From Pseudomonas sp. Q1-7 (lineage in GTDB: Bacteria > Pseudomonadota > Gammaproteobacteria > Pseudomonadales > Pseudomonadaceae): a stretch of 64,000 bases of DNA. Position numbers and translations under genes: made by a program. Below the pieces are notes generated by a model. That model did not search any database, was not told the origin of the DNA, and saw only the letters and a program-made list of their open reading frames with translations. Of the stretch, positions 51,825 to 62,929 are shown one piece after another (position 1 is the first letter of the stretch; each line of letters opens with the position of its first letter). Location: contig NZ_CP116304.1 in the NCBI RefSeq assembly GCF_028010285.1, positions 1,380,501 to 1,444,500 on the forward strand, in the 5' to 3' direction.

Positions 51825-53069
51825 TTACCGCTCTTCAGGCAGGCGCAATGCGCGCATGTCCGCACCGCTGGGGTGCTGGAACACCCGCAGGCCGAACTCC
51901 GGTAGGATCGCCAGCAGGTGGTCGAAGATGTCCGACTGGATGGCTTCGTAGCGGCCCCAGGCGGTGGTGTTGGTGAAGCAGTAGAGCTCCAGCGGCAGGC
52001 CGTCGGCGGCAGGGGACAGCTGGCGCACCAGCAGGGTCATGTCCTGGCGAATGTCCGGGCTTTCCCGCAGGTAGTGCTCCACGTAGGCGCGGAAGGTGCC
52101 GAGGTTGGTCAGTTGGCGGCTGTTGACGGGCCGGCGGCAGGCTTCTTCCAGCCGGCTGTTCCAGGTCAGCAGCTCGCTTTGCTTGGCTTTCAGGTAGCCG
52201 TCCAGCAGGCGGATGCCGTGCAGGCGGGCGATGTCGTCCTGGCTGAGGAAGCGCACGCTGTTCTGGTCCAGGTAGAGGCAACGCTTGATCCGCCGGCCGC
52301 CGGATTCCTGCATGCCGCGCCAGTTCTTGAACGCGTCGGTGATGAAGCGCTTGGTGGGAATGGTGGTGATGGTCTTGTCCCAGTTTTGCACCTTCACCGT
52401 GTGCAGGGCGATGTCGATCACATCGCCGTCGGCGTTGAGCTGAGGCATCTCCACCCAGTCGCCGACGCGGATGATGTCGCTGGAGGTGATCTGCACACTG
52501 GCCACCAGCGACAGCAGGGTATCCTGGAAAATCAGCATCAGCACCGCGGCCATGGCGCCCAGGCCCGAGAGCAGGATCAGCGGCGACCGGTCGATCAGGC
52601 TGGCGATCATCAGGATGGTGGCGATGGCGAAGACGGCGATCTTCAGTACCTGCAGATAACCCTTGATGGGGCGCAGGTGGGCGTCTGCGCGGCGCTGGTA
52701 GAGGGTATTGACGATGTCCAGCGCGGCGCTCAGCGCGAGGGCAACGGTGAGGATGATGAAGGCGGCGCAGACGTTGCTCACCACTTCCACGAGCTCGCCG
52801 GGCAGGTTTGGCACGACCTTGACGCCGTAGGCGAGCACCATGGCGGGCACCACGTTGGCCAGGCGCTTGATCAGGCCGTGGTCCTGGAGCTGCGCCGGGC
52901 CGCCCTGGACGATGGTGCCGACGGCGTGGAACAGGCCGCGCAGGAGAATGCGCCGGACTATCCAGTTGGACAGCCAGGCCAGGGCGAAGAGAAGGGTGGT
53001 GGCGACTATGGTGTGCAGTTCGTCGTGCTGCCGCAGCCATTCCAGCCAGTGGGTGATTTCAGCGTGCAT
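51825..53069 (-). CDS. MscS-family mechanosensitive channel (YbdG/MscM-like)
   Basis: The 414-residue product has five or so membrane helices ending with the pore-lining helix (SGLGAMAAVLMLIFQDTLLSLVAS). The cytoplasmic beta domain (IIRVGDWVEMPQLNADGDVI, ITTIPTKRFITDAF) follows. Ending the pore helix in QDTLLSLVASVQI and having a long C-terminal vestibule places it with YbdG, the MscM type, and not with the short MscS. It opens under osmotic downshock. The gene is monocistronic. The 168 bases between it and the leuA leader are AT-rich with no gene. Confidence 0.9.
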   Translation of the reverse strand: MHAEITHWLEWLRQHDELHTIVATTLLFALAWLSNWIVRRILLRGLFHAVGTIVQGGPAQLQDHGLIKRLANVVPAMVLAYGVKVVPNLPGELVEVVSNVCAAFIILTVALALSAALDIVNTLYQRRADAHLRPIKGYLQVLKIAVFAIATILMIASLIDRSPLILLSGLGAMAAVLMLIFQDTLLSLVASVQITSSDIIRVGDWVEMPQLNADGDVIDIALHTVKVQNWDKTITTIPTKRFITDAFKNWRGMQESGGRRIKRCLYLDQNSVRFLSQDDIARLHGIRLLDGYLKAKQSELLTWNSRLEEACRRPVNSRQLTNLGTFRAYVEHYLRESPDIRQDMTLLVRQLSPAADGLPLELYCFTNTTAWGRYEAIQSDIFDHLLAILPEFGLRVFQHPSGADMRALRLPEER

Positions 53070-53179
53070 CGGGCGGCTCCCTGTATCAATCCGGTGGTGG
53101 GGGGCGGGCCCCGGAAGCGCCGGACCATAGCAAATGGGCGCCCGCTATCCCAATGCGCAGATCGATCGGGGTTGTAGGA

Positions 53180-54001
53180 TCAGGGCTTGTAGGCGCCGAT
53201 GAAGATAGCCGGGTCCACGCGCACGTCGTTGAGGCTGACGTTCCAGTGCATGTGCGGGCCGGTGGCGCGGCCGGTGGCGCCGACGCGGCCCACCACGCCA
53301 CCACGGGGCAACGGCTGGCCGAGCTTCACGTCTACCTTCGACAGGTGACAGAACATGCTGATCAGGCCCTGGCCATGGTCGACGAACACTGTTTTGCCGT
53401 TGAAGAAGTAGTCGCCGATGAGAATCACCTTGCCCGCTGCCGGCGCTTTGACCGGGGTGCCGGCACCCACGGCGAAGTCCAGGCCGGAGTGCGGATTGCG
53501 TTCCTCGCCATTGAAGAACCGGCGCAGGCCGAAGGGGCTGGAGAGCGGCCCATTCACGGGCTTGTCGAACAGCAGGTTGCTGGGCGTGCCAGGGCTGAAA
53601 ATTCGGTAGGCGCGGGTCTGCTCGGCCAGTTCGCGGTCAATGCGCTTGAGGTCCTCCGGCAACGGGTTCACCTGGCGGGTGTTGGCCAGCGTGATGTGCT
53701 GCTCGCGGTAGGTTCGCGGGCCAACGCTGAAGGCCAGCGTGCGGCCGTCGTTCACCTCGATCCGCTGTCGCCCGGACGGGGTGCCCAGGGGAATGCCGAC
53801 AATGGCGATCCAGTCGCGGCCTTCTTCCTTGATCACCAGTACCGGCTTGCCCTGGTAGCGTGCCGTGGGCGCCTGGGCGGCGTTGCCCAGCTGAACCACC
53901 GCCACCCCGCCGGGCACCGGTTTGTTCAGCAGACGGGTGATGAAGCCTTCCGCCTGGGCGGGGAGGGCGAGGCAGAAGAGCAGGGCGGCAAGCAGGCGCA
54001 T
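53180..54001 (-). CDS. Secreted M23-family peptidase (LytM-type)
   Basis: The 273-residue protein has a signal peptide (MRLLAALLFCLALPAQAEG). The LytM zinc ligands are all present: His171 and Asp175 (HSGLDFAVGAG), His219 (SMFCHLSK) and the HxH pair His250 and His252 (GPHMHWNV). With all ligands intact it is probably an active peptidoglycan DD-endopeptidase. An N-terminal beta domain (about residues 20-105) precedes it. The gene lies 2 bases after xseA on the same strand, so they are probably co-transcribed. Confidence 0.93.
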   Translation of the reverse strand: MRLLAALLFCLALPAQAEGFITRLLNKPVPGGVAVVQLGNAAQAPTARYQGKPVLVIKEEGRDWIAIVGIPLGTPSGRQRIEVNDGRTLAFSVGPRTYREQHITLANTRQVNPLPEDLKRIDRELAEQTRAYRIFSPGTPSNLLFDKPVNGPLSSPFGLRRFFNGEERNPHSGLDFAVGAGTPVKAPAAGKVILIGDYFFNGKTVFVDHGQGLISMFCHLSKVDVKLGQPLPRGGVVGRVGATGRATGPHMHWNVSLNDVRVDPAIFIGAYKP

Positions 54002-54003
54002 GG

Positions 54004-55383
54004 TCAGTCCAGCAGAGAGAGGTTCACGGGGGTGAGGTGGTTGTCTTCGACGCGGACCTCCAGTTCGCCTTCGCCCAGTCGGGCCTTGAGGCGCTGGCCC
54101 GGGCGGGTCTGGCTGGCGGCGCGGATGGCGTTGCCGCGCTCGTCGAGCAGGATGCTGTAGCCGCGCCCGAGGGTTGCCAGGGGGCTGACCACGTGCAGGG
54201 TCTGGGCCAGGGCGTCGAGGCGTTGACGGCGGTCCTTGAGGGTTTCGCGGGTGGCGCGGGGCAGGCGCGCGGCGAGGCTGTCGAGTTTCTGCCGCAGCAG
54301 CGCCAGGGTACGGCCCGGATGCTGGGCGGCAAGGCGGGTGTCCAGGCGCGCCAGACGCTCGTGGCGCACCTGCTGCTGGCGTTCGAAGGCACGGCGCAGG
54401 CGCATGTCCAGGTCGTCCAGGCGCTGGGCCTGCTGGCGCAGTCGCTCGCCGGGATGGCGCAGGCGTCGGAACAGGCCGTCCAGGCGCAGGCGTTCGCGCA
54501 TCAGGCGGTCCCGCAGGCGCAGGACCAGGCGCCGGTGCAGGCTGTCCAGGCGCTGCTGTAGCTCGCTGGCGTCCGGCGCCAGCAACTCGGCGGCGGCCGA
54601 AGGCGTCGGCGCGCGCACGTCGGCGACGAAATCGCTGATGGACACGTCCGTCTCATGGCCCACGGCGCTGACGATCGGTGTCCGGCAGGCGGCCACGGCG
54701 CGGGCCACCGCCTCCTCGTTGAAGCACCAGAGGTCTTCCAGGGAACCGCCGCCACGGGCCAGGATCAGCGCATCGAAGCCCTGGTCATCGGCCAGGGCCA
54801 GGGCCCGGACAATCTGCGCGGTGGCCTCGCGGCCCTGAACGGCGGTGGGGATCAGCGTCAGTTCCACCTGGGGCGCGCGGCGGCGGAACACGCTGATGAT
54901 GTCGCGGATCACCGCGCCGGTGGGCGAGCTGACAATGCCGATGCGGCGTGGATGGGGCGGCAGGGGGCGCTTGCGTTCGGCGGCGAACAGGCCTTCGGCG
55001 GCGAGCTTCTCCTTCAACGCTTCGAAGGCCAGGCGCAGGGCGCCATCGCCGGCCGGTTCGACGGTGTCGGCGATCAGTTGGTAATCGCCACGGCCTTCGA
55101 ACAGCGAGACCTTGCCGCGCACCCGCACCGCCAGGCCATCGCGCAGGGCCTGGCGCACGCGCTGGGCGTTCTGCCGGAACAGGGCGCAGCGCACCTGGGC
55201 CTGGGCGTCCTTGAGGGTGAAATAGAGGTGGCCGGATGCGGGGCGGGCGAGGTTGGAAATCTCGCCCTCCACCCAGACCTGCGGGAACACGTCCTCCAAC
55301 AAGTGGCGGGCGCGCTGGTTGAGCTGGCTGACGGTCAGTACCTCGCGGTCGAGGCCAAGCCGTTGGAAGGGGTCTTTGAGCAT
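54004..55383 (-). CDS. xseA: Exodeoxyribonuclease VII large subunit
   Basis: The 459-residue product has the N-terminal OB fold (FPQVWVEGEISNLARPASGH and LYFTLKDAQAQVRC) and the catalytic domain (RIGIVSSPTGAVIRDIISVF, ARGGGSLEDLWCFNEE, VSAVGHETDVSISDFVAD). A coiled coil rich in Arg and Leu follows. With XseB it degrades single-stranded DNA. The small subunit gene is not in this window. The unknown zinc-ribbon gene diverges from it. Confidence 0.96.
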   Translation of the reverse strand: MLKDPFQRLGLDREVLTVSQLNQRARHLLEDVFPQVWVEGEISNLARPASGHLYFTLKDAQAQVRCALFRQNAQRVRQALRDGLAVRVRGKVSLFEGRGDYQLIADTVEPAGDGALRLAFEALKEKLAAEGLFAAERKRPLPPHPRRIGIVSSPTGAVIRDIISVFRRRAPQVELTLIPTAVQGREATAQIVRALALADDQGFDALILARGGGSLEDLWCFNEEAVARAVAACRTPIVSAVGHETDVSISDFVADVRAPTPSAAAELLAPDASELQQRLDSLHRRLVLRLRDRLMRERLRLDGLFRRLRHPGERLRQQAQRLDDLDMRLRRAFERQQQVRHERLARLDTRLAAQHPGRTLALLRQKLDSLAARLPRATRETLKDRRQRLDALAQTLHVVSPLATLGRGYSILLDERGNAIRAASQTRPGQRLKARLGEGELEVRVEDNHLTPVNLSLLD

Positions 55384-55483
55384 GGGCGGAAATGATAATG
55401 GCTTTGCCGCGATGCGCCATAGTTGACGGGTAAGGAGTGGCGGTTAAGCTGCGCGCCCTTTGCAACGCTGCGGGAGGCCAGAG

Positions 55484-57611
<2,128 letters not shown>

Positions 57612-57633
57612 GGCTGACTGAAAACTGATGCGT

Positions 57634-57660
57634 CACGGGGCTGTTCGAATCAGCCCCGTG
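57634..57660 (+). terminator. Hairpin between guaB and guaA
   Basis: CACGGGGCTG and CAGCCCCGTG pair, with the loop TTCGAAT, followed by TCGTTTGTG. It could end part of guaB transcription before guaA or protect the mRNA 3' end. Confidence 0.75.
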
Positions 57661-57691
57661 TCGTTTGTGAATACCGTAACGAGAGATGGCC

Positions 57692-59269
57692 ATGTCCCAA
57701 GACATTCACGCCCACCGGATACTGATCCTCGACTTCGGCTCCCAGTACACCCAGCTGATCGCCCGCCGCGTGCGCGAGATCGGTGTGTACTGCGAGATCC
57801 ACCCGTTCGACATGAGCAATGAGGCGATCCTTGCCTTCGCCCCGCGCGGCGTCATCCTCGCCGGTGGCCCGGAGTCAGTGCACGAAGCCGACAGCCCGCG
57901 CGCGCCGCAGGCGGTATTCGATCTCAACGTACCGCTGTTCGGCATCTGCTACGGCATGCAGACCATGGCCGAGCAACTGGGTGGCAAGGTGCAGGGCTCC
58001 GACCTGCGCGAATTCGGCTACGCCCGTGTCGACGTGGTGGGCAAGGCCCGCCTGCTGGACGGCATCGAAGACCATATCGACGATGACGGCGTCCTCGGTC
58101 TCGACGTGTGGATGAGCCACGGCGACAAGGTCACCGACATGCCGGCCGGCTTCCACATCCTGGCCAGCACCCCGAGCTGCCCGATCGCCGCCATGGCCGA
58201 CGATCACCGCGCCTATTACGGCGTGCAGTTCCACCCGGAAGTGACCCACACCAAGCAGGGCCTGCGCATCCTGTCGCGCTTCGTCCTGGACATCTGCGGC
58301 TGCGCCGCGCTCTGGACGCCGTCCAACATCGTCGAAGACGCCATCGCCACCGTGCGTGCCCAGGTGGGCTCCTCCAAGGTGCTGCTGGGCCTGTCCGGCG
58401 GCGTGGACTCCTCGGTGGTCGCGGCCCTGCTGCACAAGGCCATCGGCGACCAACTGACCTGCGTCTTCGTCGACAACGGCCTGCTGCGCCTGCACGAGGG
58501 CGACCACGTGATGGCCATGTTCGCCGAGAACATGGGCGTCAAGGTGATCCGCGCCGACGCCGAGGACAAGTTCCTTTCCCGTCTGGCCGGCGTTGCCGAC
58601 CCGGAAGAGAAGCGCAAGATCATCGGTCGCACCTTCATCGAGGTGTTCGACGAGGAAGCCACCAAGCTGCAGGGCATCAAGTTCCTCGCCCAGGGCACCA
58701 TCTACCCCGACGTGATCGAGTCGGCCGGCGCCAAGACCGGCAAGGCCCATGTGATCAAGTCCCACCACAACGTCGGCGGTCTGCCGGAAGACATGCAGTT
58801 CGAACTGGTGGAGCCGCTGCGCGAACTGTTCAAGGACGAAGTGCGCAAGATCGGCCTGGAACTGGGGCTGCCTTACAGCATGGTCTACCGCCACCCGTTC
58901 CCCGGTCCGGGCCTGGGCGTGCGCATCCTCGGCGAGGTGAAGAAGGAATACGCTGACCTGCTGCGCCGTGCCGACCACATCTTCATCGAAGAGCTGCACA
59001 AGGCCGACTGGTACCACAAGACCAGCCAGGCCTTCGTGGTGTTCCAGCCGGTGAAATCCGTTGGCGTGGTCGGTGACGGCCGCCGTTACGCCTGGGTTGT
59101 CGCGCTGCGCGCGGTGGAAACCATCGACTTCATGACCGCGCGCTGGGCGCATCTGCCCTACGAGCTGCTGGAGACCGTTTCCAACCGCATCATCAACGAG
59201 ATCGAAGGCATCTCCCGCGTCACCTACGACGTGTCGAGCAAACCGCCGGCGACCATCGAGTGGGAGTGA
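57692..59269 (+). CDS. guaA: GMP synthase (glutamine-hydrolysing)
   Basis: The product is 525 residues from the ATG at 57692. The N-terminal class I glutamine amidotransferase has the nucleophile Cys86 (GICYGMQ) and the His/Glu pair (FHPEVTH). The ATP pyrophosphatase loop is [10 protein letters not shown], and the C-terminal dimer domain ends TIEWE. It converts XMP to GMP. The 3' end is intact although an integrase remnant lies beside it; this end is a known integration site of genomic islands. Confidence 0.98.
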   Translation: MSQDIHAHRILILDFGSQYTQLIARRVREIGVYCEIHPFDMSNEAILAFAPRGVILAGGPESVHEADSPRAPQAVFDLNVPLFGICYGMQTMAEQLGGKVQGSDLREFGYARVDVVGKARLLDGIEDHIDDDGVLGLDVWMSHGDKVTDMPAGFHILASTPSCPIAAMADDHRAYYGVQFHPEVTHTKQGLRILSRFVLDICGCAALWTPSNIVEDAIATVRAQVGSSKVLLGLSGGVDSSVVAALLHKAIGDQLTCVFVDNGLLRLHEGDHVMAMFAENMGVKVIRADAEDKFLSRLAGVADPEEKRKIIGRTFIEVFDEEATKLQGIKFLAQGTIYPDVIESAGAKTGKAHVIKSHHNVGGLPEDMQFELVEPLRELFKDEVRKIGLELGLPYSMVYRHPFPGPGLGVRILGEVKKEYADLLRRADHIFIEELHKADWYHKTSQAFVVFQPVKSVGVVGDGRRYAWVVALRAVETIDFMTARWAHLPYELLETVSNRIINEIEGISRVTYDVSSKPPATIEWE

Positions 59270-59570
59270 TGTCGGGTCCTTCTGGACTCATTGAGATGTA
59301 TCGATAGCCAATTTCAACGTGTTGATTTAAAAGAAAATTCGTTGCAATGGTTATCGAGGCCTATCGCCGATTAGCAGAACTGATTGGCGGTAGCGGTGAC
59401 GGTAGTAAACAGCGGTCGGATTGAGGCCGTTCTGTTTACTATCCGGTCAAAACCGGTCTTTGACGGTAAATCGCTCGTTGGGAAAGCTTGCCCCGTGCGG
59501 CTTTCCCGGCATCAACAGGTTTCCTGACCCTTGACGGTAAAAGCCGTCATGAACAGGAGTAAAAACCTCG
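59270..59570. other. AT-rich gap after guaA with direct and inverted repeats
   Basis: No gene is seen in these 301 bases. The DNA is clearly more AT-rich than its neighbours. Three copies of GACGGTA stand at about 59396-59410, 59459-59470 and 59530-59543 (the last two as TTGACGGTAAA). A perfect 9-bp inverted repeat, AGTAAACAG and CTGTTTACT, lies at 59404-59440. GGGAAAGC and GCTTTCCC pair at 59480-59507. The arrangement resembles integrase arm sites near an att site. Confidence 0.55.
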
Positions 59571-60068
59571 ATGCTTACCGACACCGCACTGCGCAATCTC
59601 AAGCCCAAGGCCAAGCCCTACAAGGCTTCCGACCACGATGGGATGTACGTGACGGTATCACCCGGCGGTACCGTCACCTTTCGCTGCGATTACCGTCTCA
59701 ATGGCCGACGCGAAACGCTGACCATAGGGCGGTATGGGCCAGCGGGAATTTCGCTGGCCATGGCTCGCGAGAAGCTTCTGGATGCCAAGCGAATGGTCGC
59801 CCAGGGCATATCCCCTTCCCTAGAAAAACAGCGAGCCAAGCGGCGTCTGACAGCCGCCAAATCGTTTGGTGACATGCTGAAGAGCTGGCTGGCCGATGCG
59901 CGCATGGCCGACAGCACGCGGTCCATGCGCAGCTATCAACATCCGCTAGCTTGGCAGCGAAGTCTCGGGCTTCGAGGTAAAGCGGACTACAACCACTCGA
60001 TGAGCTCCTTCCGCCTCACCTCTTCCTTGAGCAGTTCGATCATCCGTAGACATACCGGCGAGAGATAA
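59571..60068 (+). pseudogene. Truncated P4-type site-specific integrase
   Basis: The first about 122 residues (MLTDTALRNLKPKAKPYKAS through ADSTRSMR) match the N-terminal DUF4102 arm-binding part and early core-binding part of P4-family tyrosine integrases. After about 59936 the frame runs into unrelated sequence, ending inside the convergent LysR gene. The catalytic Arg-His-Arg-Tyr domain of about 270 residues is missing. It is therefore a non-functional remnant at the 3' side of guaA. Confidence 0.8.
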
Positions 60069-60898
60069 CCCTGCACCCGAGTGATGATTCCCAGGCGTCG
60101 GTCCAGATCGAGTTCCCCCTCCTGCAGCTTTACCTGGGCCAGCCCCGTGGACAGGAACATCTGTCCGTATTTCGACAGCGTCAGCAACTGGCTGCCGTGA
60201 ATCAGCTGATACAGCACCGGGCTGCTGAAGTCCGCCTCGATCTTGAGCCGCGGCCGGGCTAGTCCGCGCGAGACGAATGCCTGCTCGATCATGTGCCTGA
60301 CCGGCAGGCTGGCCTCGGGCAGTAGCCACTCCTCGCCTTGTAGCTCCGCGAGCCGGACGCCCTCCTTCCCGACCAGCGGGTGCGCCGCGTCGGCGACGAT
60401 GATCAGTTGGTCGTGGAACAGGGTGTCCACATGCAACTCGTGGTCCTCCGCGGGGGCGGGCACCAGGGCGATGTCCAGCTCTCCCGCACGCAATAGATCC
60501 AGCAGCTCCTGGGCCAGCCGGCAGCGGATGCGCAGTTTGGCGGCAGGCCGCTCGCGCATCAGACGGCGGCAGGCGGCCACCAGGAGCTTGTCGGAGAAGG
60601 ATGGCGAGTAGCCGACGCTGATCATCCCCTGTTCGCCTTTGCCGATGCTGCGCATCTCGCTCAGGGCATCGTCGTAGTCGCGCTGCAGACGCTGCGCCCT
60701 GATCAAAAACAGCTCGCCCGCCGCCGTCGGCCGCACGCCCAACGCCCCGCGCTCGAACAGGGGCACGCCAAGCTGATCCTCGACGCGGCGGACGGCTTTG
60801 GTAAGGGCCGGTTGCGTCATGCCCAGCGCATCGGCGGCCTTGCCGATGGAGGCCAGCTTCCAGACCAGTAGAACGTACTCCAGATCGCGCGTTTCCAT
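59987..60898 (-). CDS. LysR-family transcriptional regulator
   Basis: The 303-residue product starts METRDLEYVLLVWKLASIGK with a helix-turn-helix (GKAADALGMTQPALTKAVRR, EDQLGVPLFERGALG). The effector-binding domain follows (about 90-300, ISVGYSPSFSDKLLVAACRR). It is divergent from a Tat-exported phosphatase-like gene, the usual arrangement of a LysR regulator with its target. Its 3' end overlaps the junk tail of the integrase remnant, which dates the insertion join to this point. Confidence 0.9.
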   Translation of the reverse strand: METRDLEYVLLVWKLASIGKAADALGMTQPALTKAVRRVEDQLGVPLFERGALGVRPTAAGELFLIRAQRLQRDYDDALSEMRSIGKGEQGMISVGYSPSFSDKLLVAACRRLMRERPAAKLRIRCRLAQELLDLLRAGELDIALVPAPAEDHELHVDTLFHDQLIIVADAAHPLVGKEGVRLAELQGEEWLLPEASLPVRHMIEQAFVSRGLARPRLKIEADFSSPVLYQLIHGSQLLTLSKYGQMFLSTGLAQVKLQEGELDLDRRLGIITRVQGYLSPVCLRMIELLKEEVRRKELIEWL

Positions 60899-61051
60899 GG
60901 CATTCCTATCGGTTATGCCTTCATTACATATGGCTCATTGTGCTTATGGGGGACGTTCTCACAGACTGCCCCGCACTACAACAAGCGTGGCCGTACTGCC
61001 CCTCCGAGAGCCGGCAGCCGACCGCTACAACGTCTCCCAGACGGAGTTCCA
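60899..61051. promoter_or_regulatory. Divergent control region between the lysR-type gene and the PhoD-like gene
   Basis: The 153-base gap holds a CATA and TATG dyad (60927-60948) of the kind that LysR proteins often bind. The evidence is weak and no clear -35 and -10 boxes were assigned. Confidence 0.35.
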
Positions 61052-62737
61052 ATGAGCCTTAACCGCCGCAAGTTTCTGAAACTCGGCGCCTCCATCGGAG
61101 GTGCCAGCCTGCTCTGCGCCGGCATGAGCCACACCGCCCAGGCGGGCGCCTGGCATGCCGGCGACCTGGCTCACCTGCTGCCCTCGGTCAACCATGAGCG
61201 CATCCGCATCAAGTGCTCCTTCCGCCAGCCGCTGCGCTCGGTGCCGCAGCTCCGGGTCGACGACCGCCTGGTGCTCGGGCAGCGTTCCGACAGTCTGGGC
61301 CGCTTCTGGCGCTTCGACGTGTCCGGCTGCCGCGCCGACCACGCCTACGAACTGCAACTGCTGGACGGCAAGGGCGCGCCCCTGTGCGATGCGTGGCCCC
61401 TGCGCACCTTCCCGGCCCCACAGGCCCGGCCCGAAGCGCTGCGAGTGCTGCTCTACACCTGTGCCGGCGGCCACCCGGCCATGCCCTCACCGGACGGCGC
61501 CAAGGCCTTCCTCGGCATGCCCGAGCGTATCCGTCTGCTCGAGCACGGACTGTCGTTCCAACCCGACGTGGTGATCGCCAACGGCGATCACATCTACTGG
61601 GATCAGAAGGCCTGGCTGGAGAGCTTCAACCCCAAGGTGCGCGAGGGCGCCAAGGCCTTCTACGGCCACTTTGGCCTGCTGCAGCGGGATCAACCGGCCC
61701 TCGGCAGCGTCAACGAGCCCATCCTCACCCAAGTCTGCGACGTGCAGATCGCCGACCTCTACGGCGTGCGTCTGCGCTCCACGCCGAGCTACTTCATCGA
61801 CGACGATCACGACTATTTCGAGAACGACGACGCCGACGAGCGTTTCGTGACCTTCCCGCCCGACCACTTCATGCTCGATGCCGGGCGCAGCATGCAGCAC
61901 CTCTACCTGCCGGAATACCTGCCCGATGCCTCGCGCCCCGAGTTCCTCCCGGGTAGCCTGGCCGCCGATCGCGACCCCGGCATCTCCGAGTGCTTCGGCA
62001 CCCTGCGCTACGGCACCCTGTTCGAGGGGCTGATGTACGGCTGTGCGCGCTTCCTCGACCTCAAGGGCGAGCATGCGCGGCTGGTTCCCGAGGAGGCCGA
62101 AGCCTGGCTGCTGTCGCGCACCGCGGCGCTCGATACCCGCCACCTGGCGCACCTGCCCTCGCATCCCATGGGCTGGTCAGCCGGCAAGTGGCGCGAGTGG
62201 TACCCGGACATCGTCGCCAGCCGTGGCTCCACGCAAGCGGAAGGCAGCGTGCAGCAGGTGCGCTTCCTGGCCACCGAGGGCGACGACCTGGAGCTGACCA
62301 CGCGCTACCGCAAGTACTTCTGGCAGGAGGGCTGGTGGGCGCAGCACCAGCGCCTGCTCGAGGCCCTCAGCGCCCAGCCGCGCACCGCCCTGATGCTGTC
62401 CGGCGACCTGCATGCCAGTGGCTGTGCGCGCATCGAGAGAAGCGGCGATCTGGATCTGTCGACCAACCCGGTGTACTCGGTGCTGACCGGCACCCTGGCC
62501 ACCGCCGGCCCCGGCTGGCCCTCCTCCGGGCGCGGGCTAATTCCGTCATGCCCCAGTCACCTGAACATCGAGGAGCTGCTCAAACCGCTCGAACACAACG
62601 GTTTCAGCCTGCTCGACGTCACCCCGCAAGGTATGCGCGTGCGTCTGTTCGCCTGGGACCCGGCACGGCCGGCCGAGGCTATCGACGGGCTGCAGCCGGT
62701 CCTCGAGTTCGATCTTCCGACCCAAAGCACGGGTTGA
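61052..62737 (+). CDS. Tat-exported PhoD-like metallophosphoesterase
   Basis: The 561-residue product has a twin-arginine signal (NRRKFLKLGASIGG), with a probable cleavage after AQA near residue 31. Metal-ligand motifs of the PhoD/calcineurin-like type are seen: NGDHIYWD (Asn177, Asp179, His180), IDDDHDYFEN (Asp250 to Asp254) and LSGDLHASG (Asp452, His454). The N-terminal part has a beta-rich domain in place of the fibronectin-like domain of alkaline phosphatase D. It probably acts as an exported phosphatase or phosphodiesterase; the substrate is unknown. A small gap and a shared reading direction link it to the following serine hydrolase. Confidence 0.82.
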   Translation: MSLNRRKFLKLGASIGGASLLCAGMSHTAQAGAWHAGDLAHLLPSVNHERIRIKCSFRQPLRSVPQLRVDDRLVLGQRSDSLGRFWRFDVSGCRADHAYELQLLDGKGAPLCDAWPLRTFPAPQARPEALRVLLYTCAGGHPAMPSPDGAKAFLGMPERIRLLEHGLSFQPDVVIANGDHIYWDQKAWLESFNPKVREGAKAFYGHFGLLQRDQPALGSVNEPILTQVCDVQIADLYGVRLRSTPSYFIDDDHDYFENDDADERFVTFPPDHFMLDAGRSMQHLYLPEYLPDASRPEFLPGSLAADRDPGISECFGTLRYGTLFEGLMYGCARFLDLKGEHARLVPEEAEAWLLSRTAALDTRHLAHLPSHPMGWSAGKWREWYPDIVASRGSTQAEGSVQQVRFLATEGDDLELTTRYRKYFWQEGWWAQHQRLLEALSAQPRTALMLSGDLHASGCARIERSGDLDLSTNPVYSVLTGTLATAGPGWPSSGRGLIPSCPSHLNIEELLKPLEHNGFSLLDVTPQGMRVRLFAWDPARPAEAIDGLQPVLEFDLPTQSTG

Positions 62738-62929
62738 AGCCCTTGCACTAACGCCGGCCGGCGGCTGTCGCCACTCCGGTCGGCGCTACACCCCACAGGG
62801 CGTTCCCGCTGGCTAAGGGCGGATTCGCCATGGCGCATTGAGCAGAACAAGCACCCTCGCAGACTGCGCAGGGTTGCGAAGGAAAACCGGCACCCACGAC
62901 TGCCGGCCCCCATAACAAGAGAGTTAGCC
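62738..62929. other. Gap between the PhoD-like and serine hydrolase genes
   Basis: The 192 bases contain GC-rich partial repeats (CGCCGGCCGGCG near 62752) but no convincing gene or terminator. The ribosome site AGAGAG precedes the next start codon. Confidence 0.4.

Noticed and set aside
59396-59543. Repeats after guaA as a CRISPR array
   Set aside because: The repeats are only 7-11 bases and irregularly spaced, and no cas genes are seen.
59571-60068. Integrase as an intact gene
   Set aside because: The 165-codon frame lacks the catalytic domain of a P4-type integrase and its last 44 codons do not match the family.
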